A stretch of 64,000 bases of DNA from Nostoc sp. ATCC 53789 (GTDB lineage Bacteria > Cyanobacteriota > Cyanobacteriia > Cyanobacteriales > Nostocaceae). Positions 30,686 through 39,834 of this stretch are shown in pieces. The notes beneath the pieces are model-generated. The model did not search any database. It saw only the letters and a program-made list of their open reading frames with translations, and had not been told where the DNA came from. Position numbers and translations under genes: made by a program. Within the stretch, counting starts at the first letter, position 1, and each line of letters opens with the position of its first letter. The stretch spans positions 4,444,501 to 4,508,500 of the forward strand of contig NZ_CP046703.1 of assembly GCF_009873495.1 (NCBI RefSeq). Reading direction: 5' to 3'.

Positions 30686-32845
30686 TTAATTATCCTCGAT
30701 AGCTGAGGAACGACGGCGGCGACGGCGGCTAGCAGTGGCGGCGCTGTTTGCATCACTTTCATCTGCGATCGCGTTGGCAGCGCTGCTTGAATCACTTTCA
30801 TCTGCGATCGCTTTGACGGAGGCTTTTGCAGACAAGCTTTCCGAAGGATTGGCAGTCAACTCAGCTGGTTCAGCTGTCTCTTCTATCAAAGATTTTTGTT
30901 CTGGCTCAATAACTTTTGGTATTGGTGACTTGGTTGCAACTACTTCCGGTATTACTTTTTGGGCAATAGGTGATTCTGAGATGGATTCAGTTGGATTCGT
31001 TCGCACTTGACCGGGCTGAATCACGTTAATAATCACAGATTTGGTATTTTTAACCTCTTGCTCTAACTTCACCAAGGGAGATATTCCCATCAAGGCAAAC
31101 ATATCCTGTTCCTGGAGACTCATTTCTACAGTTCTAATCTCCGGTGGTTCTACCACTGGTTTAACTGGTTCTGCCTTGATAACTTTAGCGCGCTCTACAG
31201 TGCGCTCTACTCTTTCATTCCAACCTGGTTTACCAAGTGTGGGTGAGGGAATTTCTGGTGTAACTCCTAATTCTGGTTCTACATCAAGGTCTAAATCTGG
31301 TTCGTTGACAAAAGCTAATGGATTGGCAATAACCCGAGATTCATCTTTCCCGTTTAACCCATTGATGCCAATTCGACTGCGGCGAGTGCGGGTACGACGC
31401 TTATTATCATTAAGTTCTTGATAACTAGGATGATTAATCAGATTTAGGTTAGTCGATTCCGAGTCGCCGTCAAATGCTTCCCCAAACCCGTCATAAGTTT
31501 CTCGTGGTTCCGGGACGCGGGCAGATGGCTGGCGTGGTTCTCGGTGAGGTAGAGATACAAAACGCTCACGTTCTGGTGTTTCTGCTGGTATTGGTAATCG
31601 ATTTTCAAGTTCTCCAGGCAGACGCACAGTATGCCCTAAACCGCCACAAGTGGGACAAGTTTCACCAAATAATTCGTAAATATTTTGACCCTGACGTTTG
31701 CGGGTCAGTTCTACTAAACCCAGTTCCGTAAGTTGAGCAATCTGGGGACGAGCTTTGTCTGCTTTGAGTCCTTTATTAAAGTGTTCGAGAACTTGCAGTT
31801 GGTCACGTCGGGATTCCATATCAATGAAATCAACGACAATCACTCCGGCAATATTCCGCAGACGCAACTGGCGAGCAATTTCTGTTGCAGCTTCGCAGTT
31901 TGTCCATAAAACTGTTTCTCTGGCTGTTGCCGATCGCGTGAAGGAACCTGAGTTAACATCAATTACGGTTAATGCCTCAGTCGGCTCGATGATGATGTAG
32001 CCTCCAGAAGGTAGGTCTACTCTTGGTTTTAGGGCTTCTCGAATGGCAGCACTGATCCGGAAATACTCTAAAATTGGGGAGCGATCGCGGTGATGGTCAA
32101 TCAACAATCCTTGCGGTGTTTGACCGCCACTCCAATTCTGCAAGTACTGCTTCACGCGCTTCAAACCAGTACTGGAATCTACGACAATCCGATTGACATC
32201 CGCGCCGTACATATCCCGCAATACGCGCTGAATGAAATCATCGTCTCGGTTGAGCAGTGCTGGGGCACGGGTAGAATGCGCTTCCTGCTGAATCGCCTCC
32301 CATTGCTTTTGCAGCAACTCCAAATCTTCCATAATCGCTTCTTCTGGTTTGCCTTCGGCTTCTGTACGCACGAGCAAACCCATTCCCGCCGGTTTAACCA
32401 AAATCGCTAGTGCCCGTAAGCGGTTGCGCTCACTTTCACTTTTAATTCGTCGGGATAAATTTACGCCCCTACCATAAGGCATTAGTACTACGTAGCGTCC
32501 GGGTAAGGTGATATTACCCGTGAGCCTGGGCCCTTTTGTTCCCGTTGGCTCCTTCATTACTTGCACCAAAACTTTCTGCTGTGGTGCTAATAGTTCTGTA
32601 ATGGCTGCTGCGGTACGCTTGAGTTTCAATGGGCCCAAGTCGGTGACGTGAATAAAACCGTTGCGCTCTGGGTCGCCAATATTCACAAAAGCGGCATCTA
32701 TCCCAGGCAATACGTTTTCTACTACTCCTAAGTAGATATCACCTATTTGATGATGACCGGTAGCAACAACGAGTTCCTGTATTTGATCTTCGGAAAAGAC
32801 AGCAGCAATTTGGTGCTGCTCCGCGATGATAATTTGTTTTGGCAT
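30686..32845 (-). CDS. rne: Ribonuclease E
   Basis: RNase E starts most mRNA decay and processes rRNA. The 719-residue protein has an S1 RNA-binding domain at about 35-130, the catalytic DNase I-like domain with metal-binding Asp296 and Asp339, and the Zn-link CPTCGG at 397-402. The remaining ~300 residues are a Pro/Glu-rich disordered region. It ends with the nonapeptide RRRRRRSSA (707-715), reported for cyanobacteria as the docking site for polynucleotide phosphorylase. A 13-residue tandem repeat (AIADESD...) lies just before it. Confidence 0.96.
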   Translation of the reverse strand: MPKQIIIAEQHQIAAVFSEDQIQELVVATGHHQIGDIYLGVVENVLPGIDAAFVNIGDPERNGFIHVTDLGPLKLKRTAAAITELLAPQQKVLVQVMKEPTGTKGPRLTGNITLPGRYVVLMPYGRGVNLSRRIKSESERNRLRALAILVKPAGMGLLVRTEAEGKPEEAIMEDLELLQKQWEAIQQEAHSTRAPALLNRDDDFIQRVLRDMYGADVNRIVVDSSTGLKRVKQYLQNWSGGQTPQGLLIDHHRDRSPILEYFRISAAIREALKPRVDLPSGGYIIIEPTEALTVIDVNSGSFTRSATARETVLWTNCEAATEIARQLRLRNIAGVIVVDFIDMESRRDQLQVLEHFNKGLKADKARPQIAQLTELGLVELTRKRQGQNIYELFGETCPTCGGLGHTVRLPGELENRLPIPAETPERERFVSLPHREPRQPSARVPEPRETYDGFGEAFDGDSESTNLNLINHPSYQELNDNKRRTRTRRSRIGINGLNGKDESRVIANPLAFVNEPDLDLDVEPELGVTPEIPSPTLGKPGWNERVERTVERAKVIKAEPVKPVVEPPEIRTVEMSLQEQDMFALMGISPLVKLEQEVKNTKSVIINVIQPGQVRTNPTESISESPIAQKVIPEVVATKSPIPKVIEPEQKSLIEETAEPAELTANPSESLSAKASVKAIADESDSSSAANAIADESDANSAATASRRRRRRSSAIEDN
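30738..30815 (-). repeat. 39-bp tandem duplication in the rne tail, with HIP1 sites
   Basis: Two 39-bp units, each with the octamer GCGATCGC, encode consecutive AIADESDSSSAAN and AIADESDANSAAT. The units differ at only a few bases, so the duplication is recent or maintained. It lengthens the flexible region just before the PNPase-docking nonapeptide without changing frame. Confidence 0.85.
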
Positions 32846-33696
32846 TCAATTTCCTCAAAAATTGGCAGCACCAATAGGTCTGGAGGTTTGTTATACCTTT
32901 GTTGCCCTTGCAACCCTCAAAAGGCGCTACTGATGATAAAAATCGCAAACTGATGTTCTAAGTTAAATAGCTATTGGCGCTCTTAAGAGCGTTTTCACGG
33001 CGGATTATTCCAGAACGGCTGCATGTTTAAGCAATTAAATCAACCATCTATGGTTGATTTGCAATGCAATACTCTCAATGAAGAGAGTTCTGAGTTGAAA
33101 GTTCTGAATCCTGAGTGAGTTTTTAACTCAGGAAGCTTTTTTTGAGAGTAACCTACTGAAGTCGTTAAGAAAAAGAAACTATTTCTATTTTCCATTCCCT
33201 GGATTTATTCTTAGGGTTATACTCAGCAACGCCAGCTGCTACCCTACTTTTAAGCCGCGCAAAGCGCGTCTGGTGAACGTCTGCAAATCGGCTTAACCTA
33301 CAGCAGTTGTTTACCCTACGGTAACACCAAGGGCGAACAACTCTAGAAGAGTAACGCACTAGCTCTTGGGCAATACTGTGGATTAGACATTCAGCAGTTG
33401 TTGGAAAAGTATGGATTTAGAGAAGCTAACCGAGTCTGCTGTTAGTTACTGATTCACAAGTTAGCTATAAAGAGAGAGTGTGTTCTTTAATCCGCCTCAG
33501 TTTGTCTGGGATAAAATCCTAGAAGTTGCACTCTAATATCTTCGCTTTCGCCCCCTGAACACCAGGGTAGTGAACCAGCTAATTCAATGCAGCGCCAGAA
33601 AAATTCTCTTCACCCCATTCTAACGCAACCTTGCTAAAAATCAATTCCGACGATGTGCCATATTAGGACAACTACTAGCAAGCTGTCCTACAGGGA
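32846..33696 (-). promoter_or_regulatory. Long leader region of rne with hairpins
   Basis: No gene is convincing in these 851 bases. On the rne strand they would form a long upstream region. It contains a perfect palindrome CGCTCTTAAGAGCG at 32978-32991, a perfect 11-bp stem (AAATCAACCAT pairing with ATGGTTGATTT) at 33037-33060, and a CCTGAG / CTCAGG hairpin at 33111-33131. At 33664-33690, TAGGACA / TGTCCTA could terminate the upstream radical SAM gene. RNase E is known to control its own mRNA through a long 5' UTR in several bacteria, so a regulatory leader is plausible. Confidence 0.5.
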
Positions 33697-36363
33697 TTAT
33701 ACCGCTAAAATTAGCCGATTGCGGTGGATGTGCAGGAGTTGAAATTCTCCACTCCCCACTATCCCTAGCATAAACAGGATTTGTTCAGGACGCAATAGAA
33801 AACCATCTTGGCGATAGCTACCTACATAACGGATAACAGATATAGATTCTGCAATGCCTTTGTGGGTTTCTACTAATTCCAGTTCAAATAAGCGATCGCG
33901 CAGATTTATTAACTGGCTCTTGCCTGACTTTGTTGTATGCTCGTACCAAAGCTCATCTTTTGCTTTGATGGTATCAATCCAGTTTTGCCATTGTATAGGT
34001 GTTGTTTCTTCAAGTGCTGCTACGGTAATTAAATATTCTGCGGTTTCTAGCAGTTGAGTAGCTGCTGGAGTTTTTAAATCTATCTGCTCCACATTATATA
34101 TAGGTATGTCTGTGGGCATTTCCCGAACCAATTCTTCTCGAAAAGTATCGATGTCCACTGGTACAGTTAACTCAAAATCCGCAATTTCACCGCTACTAGT
34201 AGCACCTAGAGCCAAAGCGGTTGCTACAGAAATTCGTGGCATTGGATGAAACCCACCAGTGAAAGCAATAGGCAAGCCTGCTCGCCGCACAACTCGGTCA
34301 AACAGACGGATTAAATCTAGGTGGCTTACCAAAGCCATATTACCCTGTTTTCCAAACCAAACTCGGAGTCGTTGTGCCTTGGTTGTGTTGGGAACAAAAT
34401 CGCCAGCGAATTGTGGGATAACAGGTGATTCAATCACGACGTTATGGCCAAAATCGGTTCCACATACGCCACAGTGAGAACAACCTTCAAAAGAGCAGTC
34501 GGGTACAATTGCGGCTGCTAAGGCACGTTGCAAGTCTTCTTTGAGCCAGTTTTTATCAATTCCGGTATCAATATGATCCCAAGGTAGGGGAGTATCTAGG
34601 GAGTGAGGATTGAGGAATTGGGCATTTTCCGCATCTGGCGATTTGTTCTGCTCTTGTGCGTGAAACAAATTCCATTCGCCATTTTCTACTTGGCGGTATT
34701 TCCAATCTAGATCGGCCCCGGCGATGGCATCTCCCCAAGCGCTAAAAGCCTGATCTAAATTTTCATACCAGGAATCCATCCCTGCACCCAATTCCCAGGC
34801 GCGGCGGACTACTTTGCTCAAATTGCGATCGCCTCGTCCCACAAAATCTTCCATTGCCGAAATGCGGACATCGGTAAAATTTACCTTCATTCCCTTCATC
34901 CGGCGGAATTCTTGCCGCAACAGGTTTTGTTTGCGCTTAAATTCGGTGGTAGAAACTGAGTGCCACTGGAATGGTGTATGGGGCTTGGGCGTAAAGTTAG
35001 AAATTGTCAGGTTAAAGTTCAGGGGTTTTCTACCTTTGCCTCGGCATTCTCGCTGTAGCCAGCTGACTGTTTCCGCTATGCCCAAAACATCAACATCCGT
35101 CTCACCTGGCAAGCCAATCATAAAATACAACTTGATTTTATCCCAGCCTTGCTCCCAAGCGGTTTTTACTCCCCGCAACAATTCTTCATTCGTCAAACCT
35201 TTATTTACGATGTCTCGCATCCGCTGAGTTCCAGCTTCTGGAGCAAAAGTTAGTCCACCTTGCCGTGTACCTCCAAGGATGTTGGCAATATTCTCATCAA
35301 ATCTGTCTACCCGTTGGCTTGGTAGAGTCAGAGAAATATTTTCATTTTTTAAGCGATTCTTGATTTCCATCCCTACTGCTGGTAGGGATAAATAATCAGA
35401 ACAACTCAGAGATAATAGGGAAAACTCATTGTAACCAGTTGCCCGCATTCCCTGTTCAATTGCTTCTACAACCTTATCGGGTTCTACATCCCGTGCTGGC
35501 CGAGTCAGCATTCCTGGTTGACAGAAGCGACAGCCACGAGTGCAACCACGCCGAATCTCAATTGTCAAACGGTCATGCACCGTTTCTACATAAGGAACTA
35601 ACCCAATGGAATATGCTGGTATGGGGGTTGCCACCCGTCGCAAAATTCGTTTTGGTACGTCAGAGCGACGAGGATGAACTGAGCCATCTTCTGCCATGTC
35701 GTAAAACTGAGGCACATATACGCCTGGTATCTGTGCCAAATCCAGTAACAGATTTTCCCGACTTAATCCTGCTTGTTTACCTTCTTCCAATACCAAACCA
35801 ATTTCTGGGAGCAGTTCCTCTCCATCCCCAAGGGCGATAAAGTCGAAAAAGTCAGCGTAAGGCTCAGGATTCGATGTTGCTGTTTGCCCACCAGCAAAAA
35901 TCAACGGAAACTGAGATTGGAGATTCGTAAATTCTCCCCCTGCTTCCACAGCTTTTTGCCTTTCTCTCCACGTCAATGGAATTCCAGCCAGATCCAACAT
36001 TTCTAAGATATTAGTTGCACCCAGTTCGTAACTGAGGCTAAAGCCTAAAATGTCAAATTCTGTGAGCGATCGCTTTGACTCTACCGCAAACAATGGCGTA
36101 TTAGTTTCGCGTAGTTTGGCTGCCAGGTCTTTTCCTGGGAGGTAGGCGCGATCGCACAATTGACGCGGTTGGGCATTCAAGATGTTGTATAGGATAATGT
36201 GCCCTAAATTAGATGCACCGACTTCATATACTTCCGGGTAGGTTAAGACCCAGCGTATTGCTGTCTTATCCCAAGCTTTGTGTACTGCTAAACGCTCATT
36301 ACCAAGGTAACGCCCTGGTTTTAAAATATCCGATGTTATTAATTTCTCAACTGCAACAGTCAC
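33697..36363 (-). CDS. B12-binding-type radical SAM protein fused to a DUF2344 domain (TIGR03960/TIGR03936 type)
   Basis: The 888-residue protein has an N-terminal B12-binding-like region, a radical SAM domain with the 4Fe-4S motif CTRGCRFC (Cys274, 278, 281), and a second cysteine cluster near residue 630 (CSFEGCSHCGVCG). From about residue 660 a DUF2344 domain begins with RLRVWFGKQGNMALVSHLD. In other bacteria the two parts can be separate neighbours of RNase G/E genes; here the fusion is upstream of rne. The reaction is not established; a link to RNA or ribosome modification is only inferred from context. Confidence 0.88.
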   Translation of the reverse strand: MTVAVEKLITSDILKPGRYLGNERLAVHKAWDKTAIRWVLTYPEVYEVGASNLGHIILYNILNAQPRQLCDRAYLPGKDLAAKLRETNTPLFAVESKRSLTEFDILGFSLSYELGATNILEMLDLAGIPLTWRERQKAVEAGGEFTNLQSQFPLIFAGGQTATSNPEPYADFFDFIALGDGEELLPEIGLVLEEGKQAGLSRENLLLDLAQIPGVYVPQFYDMAEDGSVHPRRSDVPKRILRRVATPIPAYSIGLVPYVETVHDRLTIEIRRGCTRGCRFCQPGMLTRPARDVEPDKVVEAIEQGMRATGYNEFSLLSLSCSDYLSLPAVGMEIKNRLKNENISLTLPSQRVDRFDENIANILGGTRQGGLTFAPEAGTQRMRDIVNKGLTNEELLRGVKTAWEQGWDKIKLYFMIGLPGETDVDVLGIAETVSWLQRECRGKGRKPLNFNLTISNFTPKPHTPFQWHSVSTTEFKRKQNLLRQEFRRMKGMKVNFTDVRISAMEDFVGRGDRNLSKVVRRAWELGAGMDSWYENLDQAFSAWGDAIAGADLDWKYRQVENGEWNLFHAQEQNKSPDAENAQFLNPHSLDTPLPWDHIDTGIDKNWLKEDLQRALAAAIVPDCSFEGCSHCGVCGTDFGHNVVIESPVIPQFAGDFVPNTTKAQRLRVWFGKQGNMALVSHLDLIRLFDRVVRRAGLPIAFTGGFHPMPRISVATALALGATSSGEIADFELTVPVDIDTFREELVREMPTDIPIYNVEQIDLKTPAATQLLETAEYLITVAALEETTPIQWQNWIDTIKAKDELWYEHTTKSGKSQLINLRDRLFELELVETHKGIAESISVIRYVGSYRQDGFLLRPEQILFMLGIVGSGEFQLLHIHRNRLILAV

Positions 36364-36490
36364 TGTGCTATCTTCTAGCTACCTTAATTACAGCTACCCA
36401 AACCAAACTTTAGCATTGAATTAGGTCTTCTAACATAATTTATCGTTGTAACTTATAACTCCTTTACATAAAGTCCGCGTTTTAACTGGT

Positions 36491-36820
36491 TTATGTTGGG
36501 GCTAATTCAACTTCACCATCCAATATTTCAAACACTCTATCGAGTTGCGTTAGTTCAAAAATAATTCTAATTGACGGAGCAACAGCACAAAGTTGAAAAC
36601 CCCTTCCTAAACTAAGAGCCAGCTTGTGTATAGATAACAATGCCATCAACCCCGCGCTGTCTAACGATTCTACTGCTGCGAGGTCTACTACCAAGATGGA
36701 AATAACATTTTGTGTCAACGCTGTGGTCATATCTCGTTCAAATTCCAAGGCGTTTGTAGCATTCAAATACCCTTGGGGGCGAATGACTGCAATTTTGGGA
36801 TAGTTAAGCACTGCTTGCAT
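36491..36820 (-). CDS. STAS domain anti-sigma factor antagonist
   Basis: The 109-residue protein is a single STAS domain of the SpoIIAA/RsbV type. The phosphorylation loop ESLDSAGLMALLSIHK contains the conserved Asp-Ser, with Ser the expected target of a partner switching kinase. Such proteins release sigma factors or control other proteins by partner switching. No kinase or sigma factor gene adjoins it, so the partner is unknown. The start at 36820 gives the usual N-terminal strand (IAVIRPQGYLNATNA). Confidence 0.88.
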   Translation of the reverse strand: MQAVLNYPKIAVIRPQGYLNATNALEFERDMTTALTQNVISILVVDLAAVESLDSAGLMALLSIHKLALSLGRGFQLCAVAPSIRIIFELTQLDRVFEILDGEVELAPT

Positions 36821-37291
36821 AGTTACATCCTATTGAGAATTATTGAAGCGTCACGCTAAGGATTATTTGAACATAAACTCTATTCTGTTGCATCGACCAT
36901 ACGTCTTAGCTCTCTTTGCTGAATCTTTATTTCTTTAGTATCTCTGTTTAAAGATTGTTATAATTCCAGGTTAAAATGTGTTTATATATACTTTTTTTTT
37001 ATCTCAGTTCAAAAACAATCAACATAGACAGCCATAGAGCAAACAAATAATCAGTAACTATGCTGATAAAACTTGCTTAGTCTATAACTAAAGCTAATTT
37101 AGCCAAGTCTTAACGGAAAGTTAAATCTCCCACTTTAGCGTTGCTGATGGCATACGCCAGAGTCATAGCAAATTATCTATCTAACTAATTAAATGTGATC
37201 TATATCACAAATAAATTAGGATTTAGATCGCTCTTTATACTGAGACTTTTCTGGGATAATTAGTATCATATTACAGTTGGATGTATTACTT
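36821..37291. other. AT-rich intergenic region
   Basis: Between the divergent STAS gene and the small gene at 37292 lie 471 AT-rich bases with no recognisable gene. A T9 run is at about 36991. A CRP/NtcA-like TGTGATCTATATCACA lies at 37194-37209, an almost perfect TGTGA-N6-TCACA palindrome of the cyclic AMP receptor type. Confidence 0.55.
37194..37209. promoter_or_regulatory. Candidate CRP-type operator
   Basis: TGTGATCTATATCACA is a full TGTGA-N6-TCACA dyad, the consensus bound by cAMP receptor proteins including cyanobacterial SyCRP1-like regulators. It lies 83 bases before the ATG at 37292, a sensible place for activation of that small gene. Confidence 0.6.
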
Positions 37292-37495
37292 ATGAGAACT
37301 AAGTACGCTATTCGTAAATTGGTAGAAAAAGCTCTTGACATTAAAAAGCTAACTCCTGAGATAGAAAATGAAATCAACTCAGAACTGACAGAACTTGGTT
37401 ATATTTCTGACGTTGATTATGAAGCTCTGGAATTATTAATGTCGGAGATGGATGCTGGTAGAATTAAGTTGGTTCCTAGCTTCGGCTATTCCTAA
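37292..37495 (+). CDS. Small conserved-looking hypothetical protein
   Basis: I do not recognise the family. From the ATG at 37292 the 67-residue protein is acidic and largely helical (KLTPEIENEINSELTELG, then DYEALELLMSEMDAGRIKLVPS), with no membrane segment or cysteine. The frame extends to a TTG at 37277, but the ATG gives the better start. A CRP-type dyad 83 bases upstream suggests it is a real, regulated gene. The fold could be a small helical adaptor. Confidence 0.6.
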   Translation: MRTKYAIRKLVEKALDIKKLTPEIENEINSELTELGYISDVDYEALELLMSEMDAGRIKLVPSFGYS

Positions 37496-37709
37496 CTGCT
37501 TATGTATAGAGGTATATCAAGTAAATTTGATGAATACTGAAGTAATCAAAATTCCGAGTTAGTAAAACAAGTTTTAGTAAAGGTAGGTAGGATAATAAGA
37601 GCGATATTATTGTTTGTATTTTTCTCTGAGGTTGATTATTTCAATAACTAGAATGGCGTAAACCGTGCTAATAACCCTCTACATTATTGTGCATCCGGAG
37701 TAAATCGCT

Positions 37710-37898
37710 ATGTAGTTCGCTAAACGCCGAGAAAAAATTCCTCCCTTTCTGTTTGCTGAAATTGTCCACAAGCAGAATGAACTCGTTGCGAAGGGAGTTG
37801 ATATCATCAGTATGGCTGTTGGCGCTCCAGATAAACTAACTTCTAGTCATATCCTTTGCCCTATGCCTATTGATATGCTGACCATAGTTGGTGAATAA
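37710..37898 (+). pseudogene. Relic of LL-diaminopimelate aminotransferase (dapL), N-terminal fragment
   Basis: Read from the ATG at 37710, the second codon is TAG and then FAKRREKIPPFLFAEI, NELVAKGVDIIS and VGAPDKLTSSHI follow in one frame. This is clearly the first ~50 residues of an LL-diaminopimelate aminotransferase of the lysine/peptidoglycan pathway (typical start MQFAKRLEKIPPYLFAEI). The stop may come from CAG to TAG. The similarity ends near 37860, where the convergent gene starts, so the rest of the enzyme is gone. An intact dapL should exist elsewhere. Confidence 0.8.
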
Positions 37899-38211
37899 AT
37901 TGATTAAGTTGCTGCTTGGCGGCTGAGTCAGGCTCAGTTTTTGGTTCTTTTGCTAAAACTTGACTCAAGAAGGTAATTACTTCGGTGTCTAATGCTGGTC
38001 GAAATAAATTTGCAGGCCAAAGCAAGTCAGACGCATCTCGCAAATCGGTAATTAGCGGCGATTCTTGAATCAAAGTAACCATTAGTAAAGGACGCACCCA
38101 GCACAACTGGCGGGAAACTACAAATTGAATGACTTCTGCATACAGATTTCTGTCGCCATGCTCTAAAGACACAATTTGTCCTGGTTGAAGAAAATCTAGG
38201 CTAATGTCCAT
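37867..38211 (-). CDS. Hypothetical protein
   Basis: I cannot assign a family. From Met 38211 the protein has about 114 residues: MDISLDFLQPGQIVSLEHGD suggests an SH3-like or small beta-barrel start, followed by LYAEVIQFVVSRQLCWVRPL and a helical C terminus rich in Gln. An upstream in-frame ATG at 38250 adds a Pro/Cys-rich stretch that looks non-coding. Its 3' end overlaps the dapL relic on the other strand. Confidence 0.65.
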   Translation of the reverse strand: MDISLDFLQPGQIVSLEHGDRNLYAEVIQFVVSRQLCWVRPLLMVTLIQESPLITDLRDASDLLWPANLFRPALDTEVITFLSQVLAKEPKTEPDSAAKQQLNQFIHQLWSAYQ

Positions 38212-38493
38212 GATTATGGAGTTTGGGCAGGGGCAAGGATTATTTTGCAATTTCCTTAATTTTAAAAATGAAAATGCGCTAGGTTTAAGGAAGCTTCTGT
38301 AAGATTAGGGTAGCACTCTCACGGCAACTATGTCTCAGACATCTGCTTCACAAGTGGCTACGCAAAACTAAGTAGAGCGGTTTTTCTAGCATAGTATCTG
38401 AACAGAGATACTATAGAATAGGTAAATAACTGTTAAGCGATCGCTACACAGACACTTTGTAGTAGTGAATCAACAAGAAAAGAGCAAAGAGCC

Positions 38494-38775
38494 GTGTCAG
38501 TTGAAACTATTGAAAAGCCTTCCACAATTCGTAAGCTAGCGCCTCGGTATCGCGTTTTGCTCCATAACGATGACTATAACTCTATGGAGCATGTTGTGCA
38601 GTCACTAATCGCCACTGTACCAAGCCTTACCCAACCCCAGGCTGTTAGCATCATGATGGAAGCCCATACTAACGGGCTAGCTTTAGTCATTACTTGCGCT
38701 CTGGAACACGCTGAGTTCTATTGCGAAACATTGATAAGTCACGGTTTAAGTAGCACGATTGAACCTGACGAATAG
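38494..38775 (+). CDS. clpS: ATP-dependent Clp protease adaptor ClpS
   Basis: ClpS delivers N-degron substrates to ClpC/ClpP. The 93-residue protein has the family core YRVLLHNDDYNSMEHVV and the helix MMEAHTNGLALVITCALEHAEFYCETL, including the Asn-Asp-Asp hairpin that binds the N-terminal residue of substrates. It starts at GTG 38494. Cyanobacteria often carry two clpS genes; I cannot tell which this is. A TCATTGGTCATT repeat follows the stop. Confidence 0.92.
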   Translation: MSVETIEKPSTIRKLAPRYRVLLHNDDYNSMEHVVQSLIATVPSLTQPQAVSIMMEAHTNGLALVITCALEHAEFYCETLISHGLSSTIEPDE

Positions 38776-38806
38776 TCATTGGTCATTGGTCATTGGTCAT
38801 TTGTCG
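38776..38806. repeat. TCATTGGTCATT tandem repeat after clpS
   Basis: Four heptad units (GTCATTG or GTCATTT) follow the clpS stop directly. They belong to the family also seen at 26943 and within glsF. Confidence 0.7.
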
Positions 38807-38841
38807 AAATATAGAGTATTGGCTGGTGACTTAACATTGGT

Positions 38842-39666
38842 ATGAAAAAAAACCTTGTCCGTTTAGCTGAACACCCTGCCCCTATTAGGCTGGGTTGTTT
38901 TATTTTGACTTTATTGTTGCTATGGTTGCCATTAGCTGCACCAATATACTTACTAGTGGATGATTCAAACTTAGAAAGTATATTGACATTGGTATTGTTA
39001 TATGGAATATTTATTTTCCTCCTGAGACTATGGGGTAAATATGTCTACCAACAGCCCCAAATTCTACGGCATTATGGCTTAGAATTCACGCGACAAAACG
39101 GTGTGGATTTGCTGCGTGGCTTGGCTCTAGGGATAATTAATATTCTGATACTTTTTGGGGTAGAAAGTTTGTTGGGTTGGTTGGTGTGGCAACAACCGAA
39201 AGTTTTTTTTGTGAAAGTTGTTTTAGAGGGTTTACTTGTTGGCTTAGGTGTTGGATTTGCTGAGGAATTGTTATTCCGAGGCTGGTTGCTAGATGAACTA
39301 CAACGAGATTACAGTCCTCGTGTCGCACTGTGGACAGATGCAACTGCCTTTGCTACATTGCACTTTATTAAACCCTTGGAGGCAATTATTCATACACTGC
39401 CGCAATTTCCAGCTTTAGTACTGCTGGGGTTAACGCAAGTATGGGGAAAGCGTTGGCGGAGGGGACGCTTGGGTTTTCCAATTGGGTTACATGGTGGTTT
39501 AGTTTGGGGTTACTACATTATTAATGTTGGGGAATTAGTCAAATATTCTGGTCAAGTTCCTGATTTGGTAACTGGTGTGAATAATAATCCCCTGCAAGGA
39601 TTGATGGGAGTGTTGTTAATGAGTGTACTAGCTTTGGGGATACGAGGGCGAACAGTGAAAAATTAA
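38842..39666 (+). CDS. CPBP family intramembrane metalloprotease
   Basis: The 274-residue protein is a polytopic membrane protein of the CPBP (CAAX protease and bacteriocin-processing) family. The active-site block AEELLFRGWLLDEL carries the paired glutamates and Arg; the following ATAFATLHF holds the conserved His, and the LHGGLVWGYY helix supplies the second His. All three motifs are present, so it is probably active. Substrates are unknown. It has an inverted repeat downstream (39748-39777). Confidence 0.88.
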   Translation: MKKNLVRLAEHPAPIRLGCFILTLLLLWLPLAAPIYLLVDDSNLESILTLVLLYGIFIFLLRLWGKYVYQQPQILRHYGLEFTRQNGVDLLRGLALGIINILILFGVESLLGWLVWQQPKVFFVKVVLEGLLVGLGVGFAEELLFRGWLLDELQRDYSPRVALWTDATAFATLHFIKPLEAIIHTLPQFPALVLLGLTQVWGKRWRRGRLGFPIGLHGGLVWGYYIINVGELVKYSGQVPDLVTGVNNNPLQGLMGVLLMSVLALGIRGRTVKN

Positions 39667-39747
39667 AAATGGAAAAACCTACGTAACGTTTTGATGAATA
39701 CTAAAACTATTGTTATGCCGACTGTTTCCTGAGTATGCAACAACACG

Positions 39748-39777
39748 AACAATAGCTAAAGTTTAGCTGTTATTGTT
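39748..39777 (+). terminator. Hairpin after the CPBP gene
   Basis: AACAATA-GCTAAA pairs with TTTAGC-TGT-TATTGTT around a single-base loop, with a three-base bulge on the right arm. It lies 82 bases after the stop and could end the transcript, although no T-run follows. Confidence 0.45.
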
Positions 39778-39834
39778 GTGATTACACGCTTACTAAATTG
39801 TTTCTATAATGGGTTATGTTAAGCCCACTATCCT

